A program made the translations under genes and the position numbers. Shown here in pieces: positions 1 to 6,730 of a stretch of DNA of 15,232 nt (position 1 is the stretch's first letter; each line of letters begins with the position of its first letter). Source of the DNA: a bacterium. GTDB taxonomy: Bacteria > Blakebacterota > Blakebacteria > Blakebacterales > Blakebacteraceae. The notes under the pieces are model-generated. The model was not told where the DNA came from. It ran no database searches and saw only the letters and a program-made list of their open reading frames with translations. The DNA lies in the NCBI GenBank assembly GCA_025774205.1, contig JALGWK010000075.1, positions 1 to 15,232 of the forward strand, given 5' to 3'.

Positions 1-822
1 TACTTCCGGATCAACGCCTCCAACACCGGACAGTTCGAGCGGACCCTGATCATCGCCGAGGAGGGGAGCCGTGTAAGTTACCTGGAGGGATGCACGGCAC
101 CCATGCGGGACGAGAACCAGCTCCACGCCGCGGTGGTGGAACTGTATGCCCACAAGGACGCCGAGATCCGCTACTCGACCGTCCAGAACTGGTACCCTGG
201 GGACGAGCAGGGCGTCGGCGGGATCTATAATTTCGTCACCAAGCGTGGGCTCTGCGAAGGTGACAATTCGAAGATCTCGTGGAGCCAGGTGGAAACCGGC
301 TCGGCCATCACCTGGAAGTATCCCTCCTGCATCCTGAAGGGTGAGAACTCGGTCGGTGAATTCTATTCGGTGGCTGTCACGAGCAACTACCAGCAGGCTG
401 ACACCGGGACCAAGATGATCCACCTCGGCAAGGGCACGAAGAGCACCATCATCTCGAAGGGGATCTCTGCCGGTCACGGTCAGAACACGTACCGGGGGCT
501 CGTCCGGATTGGCAAGAACGCGGAGAATGCCCGGAATTACTCGCAATGTGATTCGATGCTGATCGGCGACCGGTGCGGCGCCCACACCTTCCCCTACATC
601 GACGTCAGGAATCCGACCGCCCAGACCGAACATGAGGCTTCGACCTCGAAGATCGGTGAAGATCAGCTCTTCTACTGCGCCTCTCGCGGTATCAGTAACG
701 AGGACGCCGTCTCGATGATTGTGAACGGCTTCTGCAAGGAGGTCTTCGATCACCTGCCGATGGAGTTCGCGGTGGAGGCCTCCAACCTGCTCCAGATCAC
801 CCTCGAAGGCTCGGTCGGCTGA
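1..822 (+). CDS. sufB: SufB, Fe-S cluster scaffold subunit (5' end missing)
   Basis: This is the C-terminal 273 residues of SufB; the reading frame is open from base 1, so roughly the first 200 residues of a usual 470-495 residue SufB lie outside the window. SufB forms the cytoplasmic SufBC2D complex, on which [Fe-S] clusters are built. Visible family blocks are [41 protein letters not shown] and [13 protein letters not shown]. The Cys at codon 547-549 is followed 28 residues later by His and Glu (631-636, in [17 protein letters not shown]). This is the same spacing as E. coli Cys405, His433 and Glu434, the residues placed at the SufB-SufD cluster assembly site. The stop is 15 bp before sufC, with a GGAG Shine-Dalgarno at 823-826, so the two genes form one operon. 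Its promoter is not in the window. Confidence 0.97.
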   Translation, partial: YFRINASNTGQFERTLIIAEEGSRVSYLEGCTAPMRDENQLHAAVVELYAHKDAEIRYSTVQNWYPGDEQGVGGIYNFVTKRGLCEGDNSKISWSQVETGSAITWKYPSCILKGENSVGEFYSVAVTSNYQQADTGTKMIHLGKGTKSTIISKGISAGHGQNTYRGLVRIGKNAENARNYSQCDSMLIGDRCGAHTFPYIDVRNPTAQTEHEASTSKIGEDQLFYCASRGISNEDAVSMIVNGFCKEVFDHLPMEFAVEASNLLQITLEGSVG

Positions 823-837
823 GGAGAAACGGACACC

Positions 838-1623
838 ATGCTCGAAGTGAAAAACCTGCACGCGTGGATCGAGGGCAAGGAGATCCTCAAGGGACTCAAC
901 CTCACTGTCAAACCGGGTGAGGTCCACGCCATCATGGGCCCGAACGGATCGGGGAAGAGTACCTTCTCTCAGATCCTGGCCGGCCGTGACTTCTATCACA
1001 TCCCCGAGGGTGAGGTCCTCTACGAGGGGAGGGACCTGCTCGAACTGAGCCCCGAAGTGCGGGCCCGGGAGGGGATCTTCATGGCCTTCCAGTACCCGGT
1101 CGAGATCGCCGGAGTGACGAACGCCTACTTCCTCAAAGCCGCCCTCAACGCCATCCGCAGGCACCGGGGCGAGCCGGAGGTGGACGCCTTCGACTTTCTC
1201 GAGATGATCCAGGACAAGATGGCGCTGGTGCAGATGGACGACACCCTGCTCAAACGCTCGGTGAACGAAGGCTTCTCCGGCGGAGAGAAGAAGCGGAACG
1301 AGATCTTCCACATGGCGGTCCTCGATCCGAAACTGGCGATCCTGGACGAGACCGATTCAGGGCTCGACATCGACGCCCTCCGGATCGTGGCTGACGGTGT
1401 CAACTCAATGCGCGATCCGGAACGCTCTTTCATCGTGATAACCCATTACCAGCGGCTTCTCTCCTACATCGTGCCCGACTTCGTCCACGTCCTGGTGGAT
1501 GGGGAGATCGTCCAGTCGGGGGGCAAGGAACTGGCCCTCGAACTGGAGGAGAGGGGGTACGCCTGGCTGGTGAAGCATCCGGCCGACGAGAACCATTCCG
1601 AACCGGTTCCGGACCAGGTCTGA
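838..1623 (+). CDS. sufC: SufC, ABC-type ATPase of the SUF complex
   Basis: SufC is the cytoplasmic ATPase whose dimerisation drives shape changes in SufB-SufD during cluster assembly; it is not a transporter. The 261 residues match the family length (about 250). Visible motifs are Walker A GPNGSGKST (34-42), the Q-loop region MAFQYPVEI (about 82-90), a SufC-type signature SGGEKKRNE (147-155), Walker B LAILDETDSGLD (166-177) and the H-loop His203 in ITHYQR. The DETDSGLD form of Walker B/D-loop and the KKRNE after the signature are typical of SufC rather than transporter ATPases. The start ATG has GGAG at 823-826, 11 bases upstream. The stop TGA shares its last base with the ATG of sufD (TGATG, 1621-1625), which implies translational coupling. 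Confidence 0.98.
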   Translation: MLEVKNLHAWIEGKEILKGLNLTVKPGEVHAIMGPNGSGKSTFSQILAGRDFYHIPEGEVLYEGRDLLELSPEVRAREGIFMAFQYPVEIAGVTNAYFLKAALNAIRRHRGEPEVDAFDFLEMIQDKMALVQMDDTLLKRSVNEGFSGGEKKRNEIFHMAVLDPKLAILDETDSGLDIDALRIVADGVNSMRDPERSFIVITHYQRLLSYIVPDFVHVLVDGEIVQSGGKELALELEERGYAWLVKHPADENHSEPVPDQV

Positions 1624-2972
1624 TGGGACTCCCCGACGTCGCCAGCTCTGTGATCCTCGGCCCCTGGCTCGACGAGTACATCGAATTCGCGTCGCGCCTG
1701 CCCCAGAACGAACCGGCGGCGCTCGCCCAGTTACGCAACCGGGCTATCGCCGGGTTCCGGGAGAACGGTTTTCCCTCCACCGCCCTGGAAGCATGGCGTT
1801 CAACCGACATCTCGGAGATCGCCCAGACCCCCTATCGCCGGGTACCGTCGGCCTCGGTAAACACCAGCCCGGTGGATGTGGTCCCGTTCTCCTATGTGAT
1901 GTGCGGGGAACTCGTCTTTTTCGACGGGCACTACGCCCAGTCGTTCTCCTCCATCTGCGATCTGCCTGAGGATGCCGTACTGGGGAACCTCCGGGACGCC
2001 ATCCGGACTGATCCCGACAAGGTTCAAACCCACCTGGGCGGATATGTCCCCTTCGAGGAGAACGCCTTCGCGGCCCTGAATACCGCCTTCATCAAGGATG
2101 GCGCCTTCCTCCACATCCCGCGCGACACGGTCATGAAGGAACCGATCCACCTGCTCTACCTCACTACGGGGCATGAGAACCCGACGGCTTCCTACCCCCG
2201 GAACCTCATCGTGGTGGGTGAGAACAGCCAGGTCACCATCATCGAGAGTTACGCCGGTCCCGAACACGGCTCGTACCTGACCTGTCCGGTGACCGAAATC
2301 GTGGCGGGTGAGGGAGCGGAGATCGAGCACTACAAGATCCAGCATGAAAGCGCTGAAGCAGCCCACATGGCCAGCCAGCACATCTACCTCTCACGGAAGA
2401 GTCACGTGGTCAGCCAGTCGATGTCGTTCGGCGGCGGGTATACCCGCAACGATATCGGTGCCACCCTGAATGGTGAGGGCGCCGACTGCACCCTCAACGG
2501 GCTCTACCTGCCAAGCGGAACCCAGTTCGTCGACCATCACATCTCGGTGGAGCATACCCGTCCGGGCTGCCGGAGTTTCCAGCTCTTCAAGGGTATCCTG
2601 GAGGACAGTGCCCGGGCCGTCTTCAACGGCCTCATCCACGTCCATCCCGATGCCCAGCAGACCAGCGCCGATCAGTCGAACCGAAACCTGCTCCTCTCGA
2701 GGGACGCTCTGGTCCACTCCCAGCCGCAGCTGCTGATCTTCGCTGACGACGTGAAGTGCACCCATGGTTCCACTGTCGGGGAGCTCGACCAGGAGGCGCT
2801 CTTCTACCTGCGGTCACGCGGGATCGGTGAGGAAGAGGCCCGCAGCCTGCTCATCTACGCTTTTGCGAGCGAATTCATCGAACGGATCGAATTCAGTCCC
2901 GTGAAAAAGGATCTTGAGAAGTTTCTCATCAACCGCCTCCCCCACGGGGAGATCATCAGACAGGCGATGTAG
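1623..2972 (+). CDS. sufD: SufD, Fe-S scaffold partner of SufB
   Basis: SufD is the beta-helix protein that pairs with SufB and SufC in the cluster assembly complex and is linked to iron entry. It has 449 residues, within the family range. The N-terminal helical part contains the usual FRENGFPSTALEAWRSTDI block (about 36-54). The C-terminal core contains DHHISVEHTRPGCRSFQLFKG and VFNGLIHVHPDAQQTSADQSNRNLLLS. Cys379 and His381 in KCTHGSTVGELD correspond to E. coli SufD Cys358 and His360, the residues at the SufB interface. The ATG overlaps the sufC stop by one base; there is only a weak ribosome site before it, so expression probably depends on sufC translation. The stop is TAG, and a copy of the repeated GTGTCATGTCAC-type motif begins at its last base. 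Confidence 0.97.
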   Translation: MGLPDVASSVILGPWLDEYIEFASRLPQNEPAALAQLRNRAIAGFRENGFPSTALEAWRSTDISEIAQTPYRRVPSASVNTSPVDVVPFSYVMCGELVFFDGHYAQSFSSICDLPEDAVLGNLRDAIRTDPDKVQTHLGGYVPFEENAFAALNTAFIKDGAFLHIPRDTVMKEPIHLLYLTTGHENPTASYPRNLIVVGENSQVTIIESYAGPEHGSYLTCPVTEIVAGEGAEIEHYKIQHESAEAAHMASQHIYLSRKSHVVSQSMSFGGGYTRNDIGATLNGEGADCTLNGLYLPSGTQFVDHHISVEHTRPGCRSFQLFKGILEDSARAVFNGLIHVHPDAQQTSADQSNRNLLLSRDALVHSQPQLLIFADDVKCTHGSTVGELDQEALFYLRSRGIGEEEARSLLIYAFASEFIERIEFSPVKKDLEKFLINRLPHGEIIRQAM

Positions 2973-2988
2973 TGTGATGTCACGAGAC
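2972..2988 (+). repeat. Repeat motif copy A, directly after the sufD stop
   Basis: GTGTGATGTCACGAGAC matches 15 of 17 bases of the motif GTGTCATGTCACGTGAC found exactly at 3580-3596 and 6604-6620 on the other strand. The first G is the last base of the sufD TAG. It contains the arms GTGA/TCAC. It also lies 32 bp before the sufU ATG, so a role as an operator or RNA processing site within the operon is possible. The function is unknown. Confidence 0.5.
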
Positions 2989-3020
2989 CGGGCATCAGAA
3001 ATGACAGGACAACCGAGCCC

Positions 3021-3476
3021 ATGAGCGATCTGCGCCAACTCTACCAGGAGGTCATCCTCGATCACTCCCGCAATCCGCGCAATTTCGGCCGACTCGAGGG
3101 TGCGAACCACGAGGCGGCGGGGAACAATCCCCTCTGCGGAGACCAGATCATGCTCTATGTGAAGACCGAGGAGGGAGTGGTGACAGACATCTCCTTCGAG
3201 GGCTCGGGCTGCGCCATCTCGACCGCGTCAGCCTCGCTGATGACCGAAAAGCTCAAGGGGATAAGCGTCACCGAGGCGGAGGAGATCTTCGAACGGTTCC
3301 ACGCCATGGTTACCGGTGATCCGAACAGGGAAGCGGAGGGCGCGAAGAGCCTGGGGAAACTGGGTGTCCTGGCCGGGGTCAGGGAGTTTCCGGTGCGGGT
3401 CAAATGTGCCAGCCTCGCCTGGCACACCTTCAAGGCCGCCATCGAAGAGTCTGAGAAGCCGGTCTCGACCGAATAA
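3021..3476 (+). CDS. sufU: SufU, Fe-S assembly / sulfur-transfer protein
   Basis: SufU is a zinc-containing IscU-like protein that accepts sulfur from SufS and passes it to SufBCD, best studied in Bacillus. The 151 residues carry the three conserved cysteines: Cys39 in NNPLCGDQI, Cys64 in GSGCAISTAS, and Cys129 in VRVKCASLAWHTF, plus Asp41. The insertion around residues 95-120 (VTGDPNREAEGAKSLGKLG) and the WHT ending after the last Cys separate SufU from IscU, which lacks the insert and has a longer C-terminal HSC-binding motif. The ATG at 3021 has a weak AGGA at 3006-3009. It is 48 bp downstream of sufD on the same strand and is the last gene of the operon. Its desulfurase partner, sufS, faces it from the other side. 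Confidence 0.96.
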   Translation: MSDLRQLYQEVILDHSRNPRNFGRLEGANHEAAGNNPLCGDQIMLYVKTEEGVVTDISFEGSGCAISTASASLMTEKLKGISVTEAEEIFERFHAMVTGDPNREAEGAKSLGKLGVLAGVREFPVRVKCASLAWHTFKAAIEESEKPVSTE

Positions 3477-3503
3477 CCTTTATCACCATCCCGCCGTATC
3501 AAT

Positions 3504-3533
3504 CCCGTTCCGACCGTGCCGGTCGTCAGCGGG
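3504..3533 (+). terminator. Hairpin at the end of the suf operon
   Basis: A perfect 6-bp stem CGACCG/CGGTCG with a TGC loop (3511-3525) is enclosed by an outer CCCG (3504-3507) and CGGG (3530-3533). It is 28 bp after the sufU stop, between the converging sufU and sufS genes, and is followed by TTCCCTT. There is no real T-run, so intrinsic termination is only likely, not certain. A second inverted pair, CGTGAC (3541-3546) and GTCACG (3566-3571), follows. Confidence 0.5.
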
Positions 3534-3579
3534 TTCCCTTCGTGACTGCGGGCTACTCGTACCCCGTCACGCAACAACC

Positions 3580-3596
3580 GTCACGTGACATGACAC
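3580..3596 (-). repeat. Repeat motif copy B, directly after the sufS stop
   Basis: On the minus strand this reads GTGTCATGTCACGTGAC and starts at the base following the sufS TAG (3599-3597). It is identical over 17 bases to 6604-6620 and contains the perfect palindrome GTCACGTGAC (3580-3589). It lies between two convergent genes, so it cannot be a promoter for either of them unless it acts on an antisense RNA. A repeat, terminator or RNA-processing role fits the position better. Confidence 0.6.
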
Positions 3597-4826
3597 CTAC
3601 CCGAAGAAATCGAGCGCTTTCCGGCAACTGGCGATGAGCAGGTCGATCTCCTCGCGGGTGTTGTAGAAAGCGAAGGAGGCCCTCGTCGTCGCCGGGACCC
3701 CGAGCACATCATGCAGGATATGGGTGCAGTGATGGCCAGCCCGGACGGCAATCGAATCCTGATTCAGGAACTCCGACAGATCGTGGGGATGGACCCGCTC
3801 GAGGCTGAACGAGACCAGTGAGGCCCGACCGTTCCTCGGGCCGTGGATCTTCACCCCTGCCAGCGTCCCGATCGCATCGAGCGCGTAATCCACGAGTTCG
3901 GTCTCGTAGGCGTGGATATTATCCAGTCCGAGGTCGCTCAGGTATTCGGCCGCGACCCCCATCGCCACCACTTCGGCGACATCGGGTGTTCCCGCCTCGA
4001 ACTTGTACGGCAGTTTCGCGAAGGTGGTCCCTTCTTTCGTGACCCGGTCGATCATGTCCCCGCCACCCATGAAAGGCGGCATCTCCTCAAGCAGTTCCCT
4101 CTGTCCCCAGAGCACGCCGGCCCCGGTGGGGCCGCACATCTTGTGGGAGGAGAAGGCCAGGAAGTCGGCGCCGAGAGCGGTCACATCCACCGGCATATGC
4201 GGCACACTCTGGGCTCCGTCCACCACGACGATCGCTCCGACATCGTGCGCCATCCGGGCGATCTCGGAGATCGGGTTGATGGTTCCCAGCACATTACTGG
4301 CATGAGCGACCCCGACGATCCGGGTGCGGTTCCCCAGCAGATCGGCCAGTACATCCAGGTCAAGGCGCCCCTCCTCCGTGATCGGGACATAGCGGATCAC
4401 GGCACCCATCTCCCGGGCCACCAGCTGCCAGGGAACGATATTGGAGTGATGCTCCATTTCGGTGAGTACGATCTCATCCCCCGGTCCCAGATGCGTCCGG
4501 CCCCAGGCATTGGCAACGAGGTTCAGCCCCTCAGTGGTGTTCCTGGTGAAGAGGCAGCAGTTCGGGTCGGGCGCGCCTATGAAGCTCGCCAGAATCACCC
4601 GTGATCCCTCATACGCCTCGGTCGCCTCTTCCCCCAGCTGGTGGATGGCGCGGTGGACATTGGCGTTGCTGGTCCGGTAGAAAGCGGCGTGGGCCTCCAG
4701 CACCCGGCTCGGCTTCTGGCTGGTGGCGGCGCTGTCAAGGTAGACCAGCAGGGTGTCGTTGATACGGCGGCTGAGGATGGGGAAATCTTTCCGGATCGTG
4801 TATGGATCGAAGGCGGGTTGGTTCAT
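3597..4826 (-). CDS. sufS: SufS, group II cysteine desulfurase
   Basis: SufS is a PLP-dependent enzyme that removes sulfur from cysteine (giving alanine) as a persulfide and hands it to SufU. The 409 residues match the group II family length. The PLP-binding Lys229 is in SSHKMCGPTGAG, and the persulfide Cys367 in VRAGHHCTH. EMEHHSNIVPWQ (about 123-134), VVDGAQSVPHMPVDV (about 201-215) and FEAGTPDVAEVVAMG (about 277-291) are family blocks. HHCTHILHDVLGVPATTRAS differs from the more usual HHCAQPLM form but keeps the Cys. The start ATG overlaps the stop of the upstream GGDEF-like frame (ATGA, 4826-4823), so translation is probably coupled. It is unusual that sufS is not in the sufBCDU operon but converges with it. 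Confidence 0.97.
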   Translation of the reverse strand: MNQPAFDPYTIRKDFPILSRRINDTLLVYLDSAATSQKPSRVLEAHAAFYRTSNANVHRAIHQLGEEATEAYEGSRVILASFIGAPDPNCCLFTRNTTEGLNLVANAWGRTHLGPGDEIVLTEMEHHSNIVPWQLVAREMGAVIRYVPITEEGRLDLDVLADLLGNRTRIVGVAHASNVLGTINPISEIARMAHDVGAIVVVDGAQSVPHMPVDVTALGADFLAFSSHKMCGPTGAGVLWGQRELLEEMPPFMGGGDMIDRVTKEGTTFAKLPYKFEAGTPDVAEVVAMGVAAEYLSDLGLDNIHAYETELVDYALDAIGTLAGVKIHGPRNGRASLVSFSLERVHPHDLSEFLNQDSIAVRAGHHCTHILHDVLGVPATTRASFAFYNTREEIDLLIASCRKALDFFG

Positions 4827-5430
4827 CGGCGCTCTTCAGGTTGGCTCGGTGGCAGTGTCTCGGTGAAGGAGGCCTGTTCCAGGCTGCCAAGCAGCTCCAG
4901 GTGGACGGTGATCTCCTCCCGTACCCCGGTATGCTCCTGGAGAAAACTGCGCGCTTTCTCATCCTCGTAGAGGTCGAGATGAAAGGAACCCTGAGCCCGG
5001 GCCATCGCGGCGGCGGTCCATGCCTTGCGCAGAAGTACCGGAACCCTTTCACCATCCCACGGGAACTCCGCCAGGCCGGCAACAAAGGTGATCACGGCTG
5101 CCGTTGATGAGTTGCTCTTCATCAACCGGATCTGGTCGGCGACCCTCTCGAGCGCCGGTACGATATTCTTCTTGGGCGCGTCGAGGAAGAGGAGTCCGAA
5201 GTGGTTCCGGTCGAGACGGCAGATCAGGTCGGTATCCCTGACCGAGGCCTTGACCATCTGCACGAGCGTCAGCACGCTCTCGTTCAGGATAAGGTAATCC
5301 ATCTCGGTTTCCAGGCGCTCGTAATCGAGGAGTTCGACCACGCCGCAGGTGACACGTGTTCCCCGACGCCCGGTCAGGTTGATCTCCTCCTCGAAGCGAC
5401 TGAGCCAGTACTCCCGTGACCAGACACGAT
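4823..5430 (-). CDS. Degenerate GGDEF domain (C-terminal part of a frameshifted GAF-GGDEF protein)
   Basis: This frame holds a GGDEF-like domain without an obvious start of its own. It begins near 5430 with YRVWSREYWLSRFEEEI, which fits the opening DxLTGLxNRxxFxxxL block of GGDEF domains, and the first usable codon in frame is a GTG at 5341. The signature loop is RLDRNHFGLLF where an active diguanylate cyclase has R(Y)GGDEF, so c-di-GMP synthesis is very unlikely. The end, GLAEFP followed by LLRKAWTAAAMARAQGSF, fits the last GGDEF helix region. The preceding sensory part lies in the overlapping upstream frame (5374-6426); one extra base near 5430-5434 would join them into one protein of 534 residues. 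The stop overlaps the sufS ATG. A regulatory or ligand-binding role is inferred. Confidence 0.6.
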
Positions 5431-6426
5431 AGGGAAGTTCCAGGATGGCAGGGTTCGCTCGAGTTCGACAATAATGGTCCTGATCACCGAGTGATCGAGG
5501 GTGTCCTCCTGAGCCGGATCAGTGTCGAAGAGGTAGAGGGTTCCCAGGTAGGTCCGTCCCGCATCCCTCAAAACCCAGGGTGTTATTCTCTGGAAGGAGG
5601 TGAACTGCTTCTCGGGAAAAAGCTCCGACACCTCGGTACTGGGCTGCCGACCCTGGACCTGGTCCTCGATCCGCGGGTTGAGATGGGCAAGCATCAGTTC
5701 ATGCAGCTCGAATGACTCGGTGGGGGTGATATTTCTGGTGAACGATTTCTGTTTTCCGAGAACCGTGGTGGGGAAGAGGGCCAGTCGACTGTTACCCACG
5801 ATCTTGGACAGGGTATTCAGGACCATGTTCAGCAGGTGACCGGCCTCCGATTCACGCATGAGCGTACGGGTCAGCTGAAGCATCTGGATCAGTTGGATCA
5901 GTTTCTCGTTCTCACGTTCCAGCCGGACCACCTGGCTCAGAAGACTGGAAAGGTGGTCGGTGGCCGAGCCGACCTCGACCATTACGGAGGCGGACAGTTC
6001 GGAACCGATCGCGCTGCCGGCGAGCAGGACACCGCCCAGGAACCGTCCCTCGAAATGCAGCGGCAGCCAGAGCGCGCTGGCGGGAGCCTGCTTGTCAATA
6101 GAAGTCCAGATCTTCCGGTAGGAGTCATCCAGCTCCACTTCCACCGGGCCCGATTCGGACATCTCCGACCTGAGAGTTGCCCAGGTGGGCAGGAAGGGAT
6201 CGGTCTCCAGCCCGGGTTTACCGTTTCCCGAGGCGACCTCGATCAGCATGAGAATGGCATCGGTATCGGCCGGATCCTCGAAGAGCAGCACCACCTCTGA
6301 TGCCGCCGAGGCGCCGCGGATAGTCGATAGTAGCCGCAGGATGACCGGCTGGAGCGCAGAGAGCGCGCTCGGCACCCCGGTCCGGACCGGAGTCTCCTCC
6401 GTTTGAGTTCCCTGTTCCTCTGTCAT
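5374..6426 (-). CDS. GAF-type sensory protein (N-terminal part, frameshifted before GGDEF domain)
   Basis: The 350-residue cytoplasmic protein has no signal peptide or membrane helix. Residues about 25-170 resemble a GAF domain: SALWLPLHFEGRFLGGVLLAG is the typical end-sheet block. A coiled helix follows (VRLERENEKLIQLIQMLQLTRTLM, about 167-190), and then a second GAF-like region (about 195-330, ending with LGTLYLFD). Family knowledge says such modules bind small ligands or sense redox state; the ligand here is unknown. The last about 18 residues are probably out-of-frame reading, since the continuation YRVWSREYW is found in the next frame. AGGAG lies 4 bases before the ATG (6435-6431). It is transcribed towards sufS and may share its mRNA. 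Either the gene is broken or the sequence has an indel. Confidence 0.6.
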   Translation of the reverse strand: MTEEQGTQTEETPVRTGVPSALSALQPVILRLLSTIRGASAASEVVLLFEDPADTDAILMLIEVASGNGKPGLETDPFLPTWATLRSEMSESGPVEVELDDSYRKIWTSIDKQAPASALWLPLHFEGRFLGGVLLAGSAIGSELSASVMVEVGSATDHLSSLLSQVVRLERENEKLIQLIQMLQLTRTLMRESEAGHLLNMVLNTLSKIVGNSRLALFPTTVLGKQKSFTRNITPTESFELHELMLAHLNPRIEDQVQGRQPSTEVSELFPEKQFTSFQRITPWVLRDAGRTYLGTLYLFDTDPAQEDTLDHSVIRTIIVELERTLPSWNFPIVSGHGSTGSVASRRRST

Positions 6427-6481
6427 TACGCTCCTGCCCCGTCCTTCCAGGGCCCCTGGGTACGTTCCTTCGCTTCCCGGC

Positions 6482-6494
6482 CCCTGTTACAGGG
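6482..6494. promoter_or_regulatory. Palindromic operator candidate upstream of the GAF-GGDEF gene
   Basis: CCCTGT-T-ACAGGG is a perfect 6-bp inverted repeat around a single base. It lies 56-68 bp upstream of the GAF gene ATG and next to an AT-rich patch (minus strand TATTATGGTTGTATA) that could be the -10 region. The size and position suit a dimeric repressor or activator, but no regulator gene in the window can be assigned to it. Confidence 0.35.
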
Positions 6495-6602
6495 TATACA
6501 ACCATAATAGATAAACTGCCCGGAAAGAGATAGTATCCGGTCGCACGCTGACTGGCCAGTCCGAGTCGAATTACCGACAGGACTTCCCGGCACCTGGTGC
6601 CC

Positions 6603-6620
6603 TGTCACGTGACATGACAC
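6603..6620 (-). repeat. Repeat motif copy C in the divergent intergenic region
   Basis: The minus strand reads GTGTCATGTCACGTGACA, identical over 17 bases to copy B. Here the palindrome is longer: TGTCACGTGACA is perfect over 12 bp (6603-6614). Unlike the other copies it does not follow a gene end; it is about 177 bp before the GAF gene start and 110 bp before the lipoprotein start. Confidence 0.6.
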
Positions 6621-6730
6621 TGGTATTGTAATGTGGACAACGGACGAACCACTATCGTCTATTATTCGTACTGATGTCAGGGGGAGCGAATGCAAAGCTG
6701 ATGACAGAAACAGGGCGAGCAGAGTGCCGG

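Larger units (their letters stand above)
6427..6730. other. Divergent intergenic region between GAF gene and lipoprotein genes
   Basis: This 304-bp stretch holds no convincing gene and should contain the promoters for both flanking transcripts. It has the palindrome CCCTGTTACAGGG (6482-6494), an AT-rich patch beside it (6495-6515), a nested hairpin (GGCAC/GTGCC at 6589-6601, with GACAGG 6576-6581 and CCTGTC 6601-6606 outside), and copy C of the repeated motif. No promoter with good -35, -10 and spacing was found on either strand. Confidence 0.6.

Noticed and set aside
2401-2408. GTCACGTG inside sufD, resembling the inner palindrome of the repeated motif
   Set aside because: Only eight bases match, it lies in conserved coding sequence, and the flanks do not follow the motif.
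3001-3024. Seven-codon ATG-to-TGA frame whose stop overlaps the sufU start
   Set aside because: It could be a coupled leader peptide, but it has no Shine-Dalgarno and so short a frame is expected by chance.
3843-4604. Plus-strand open frame of 253 codons across sufS
   Set aside because: It is antisense to an intact, well-conserved sufS and has no family features.
6634-6665. Possible plus-strand promoter TGGACA ... TATTAT before the first lipoprotein
   Set aside because: The spacing is 20 bases and the -35 match is modest, so it is not supported.
6426-6695. Minus-strand open frame of 89 codons upstream of the GAF gene
   Set aside because: No ribosome site, no domain; it covers palindromes and the repeated motif and looks like chance openness in the intergenic region.
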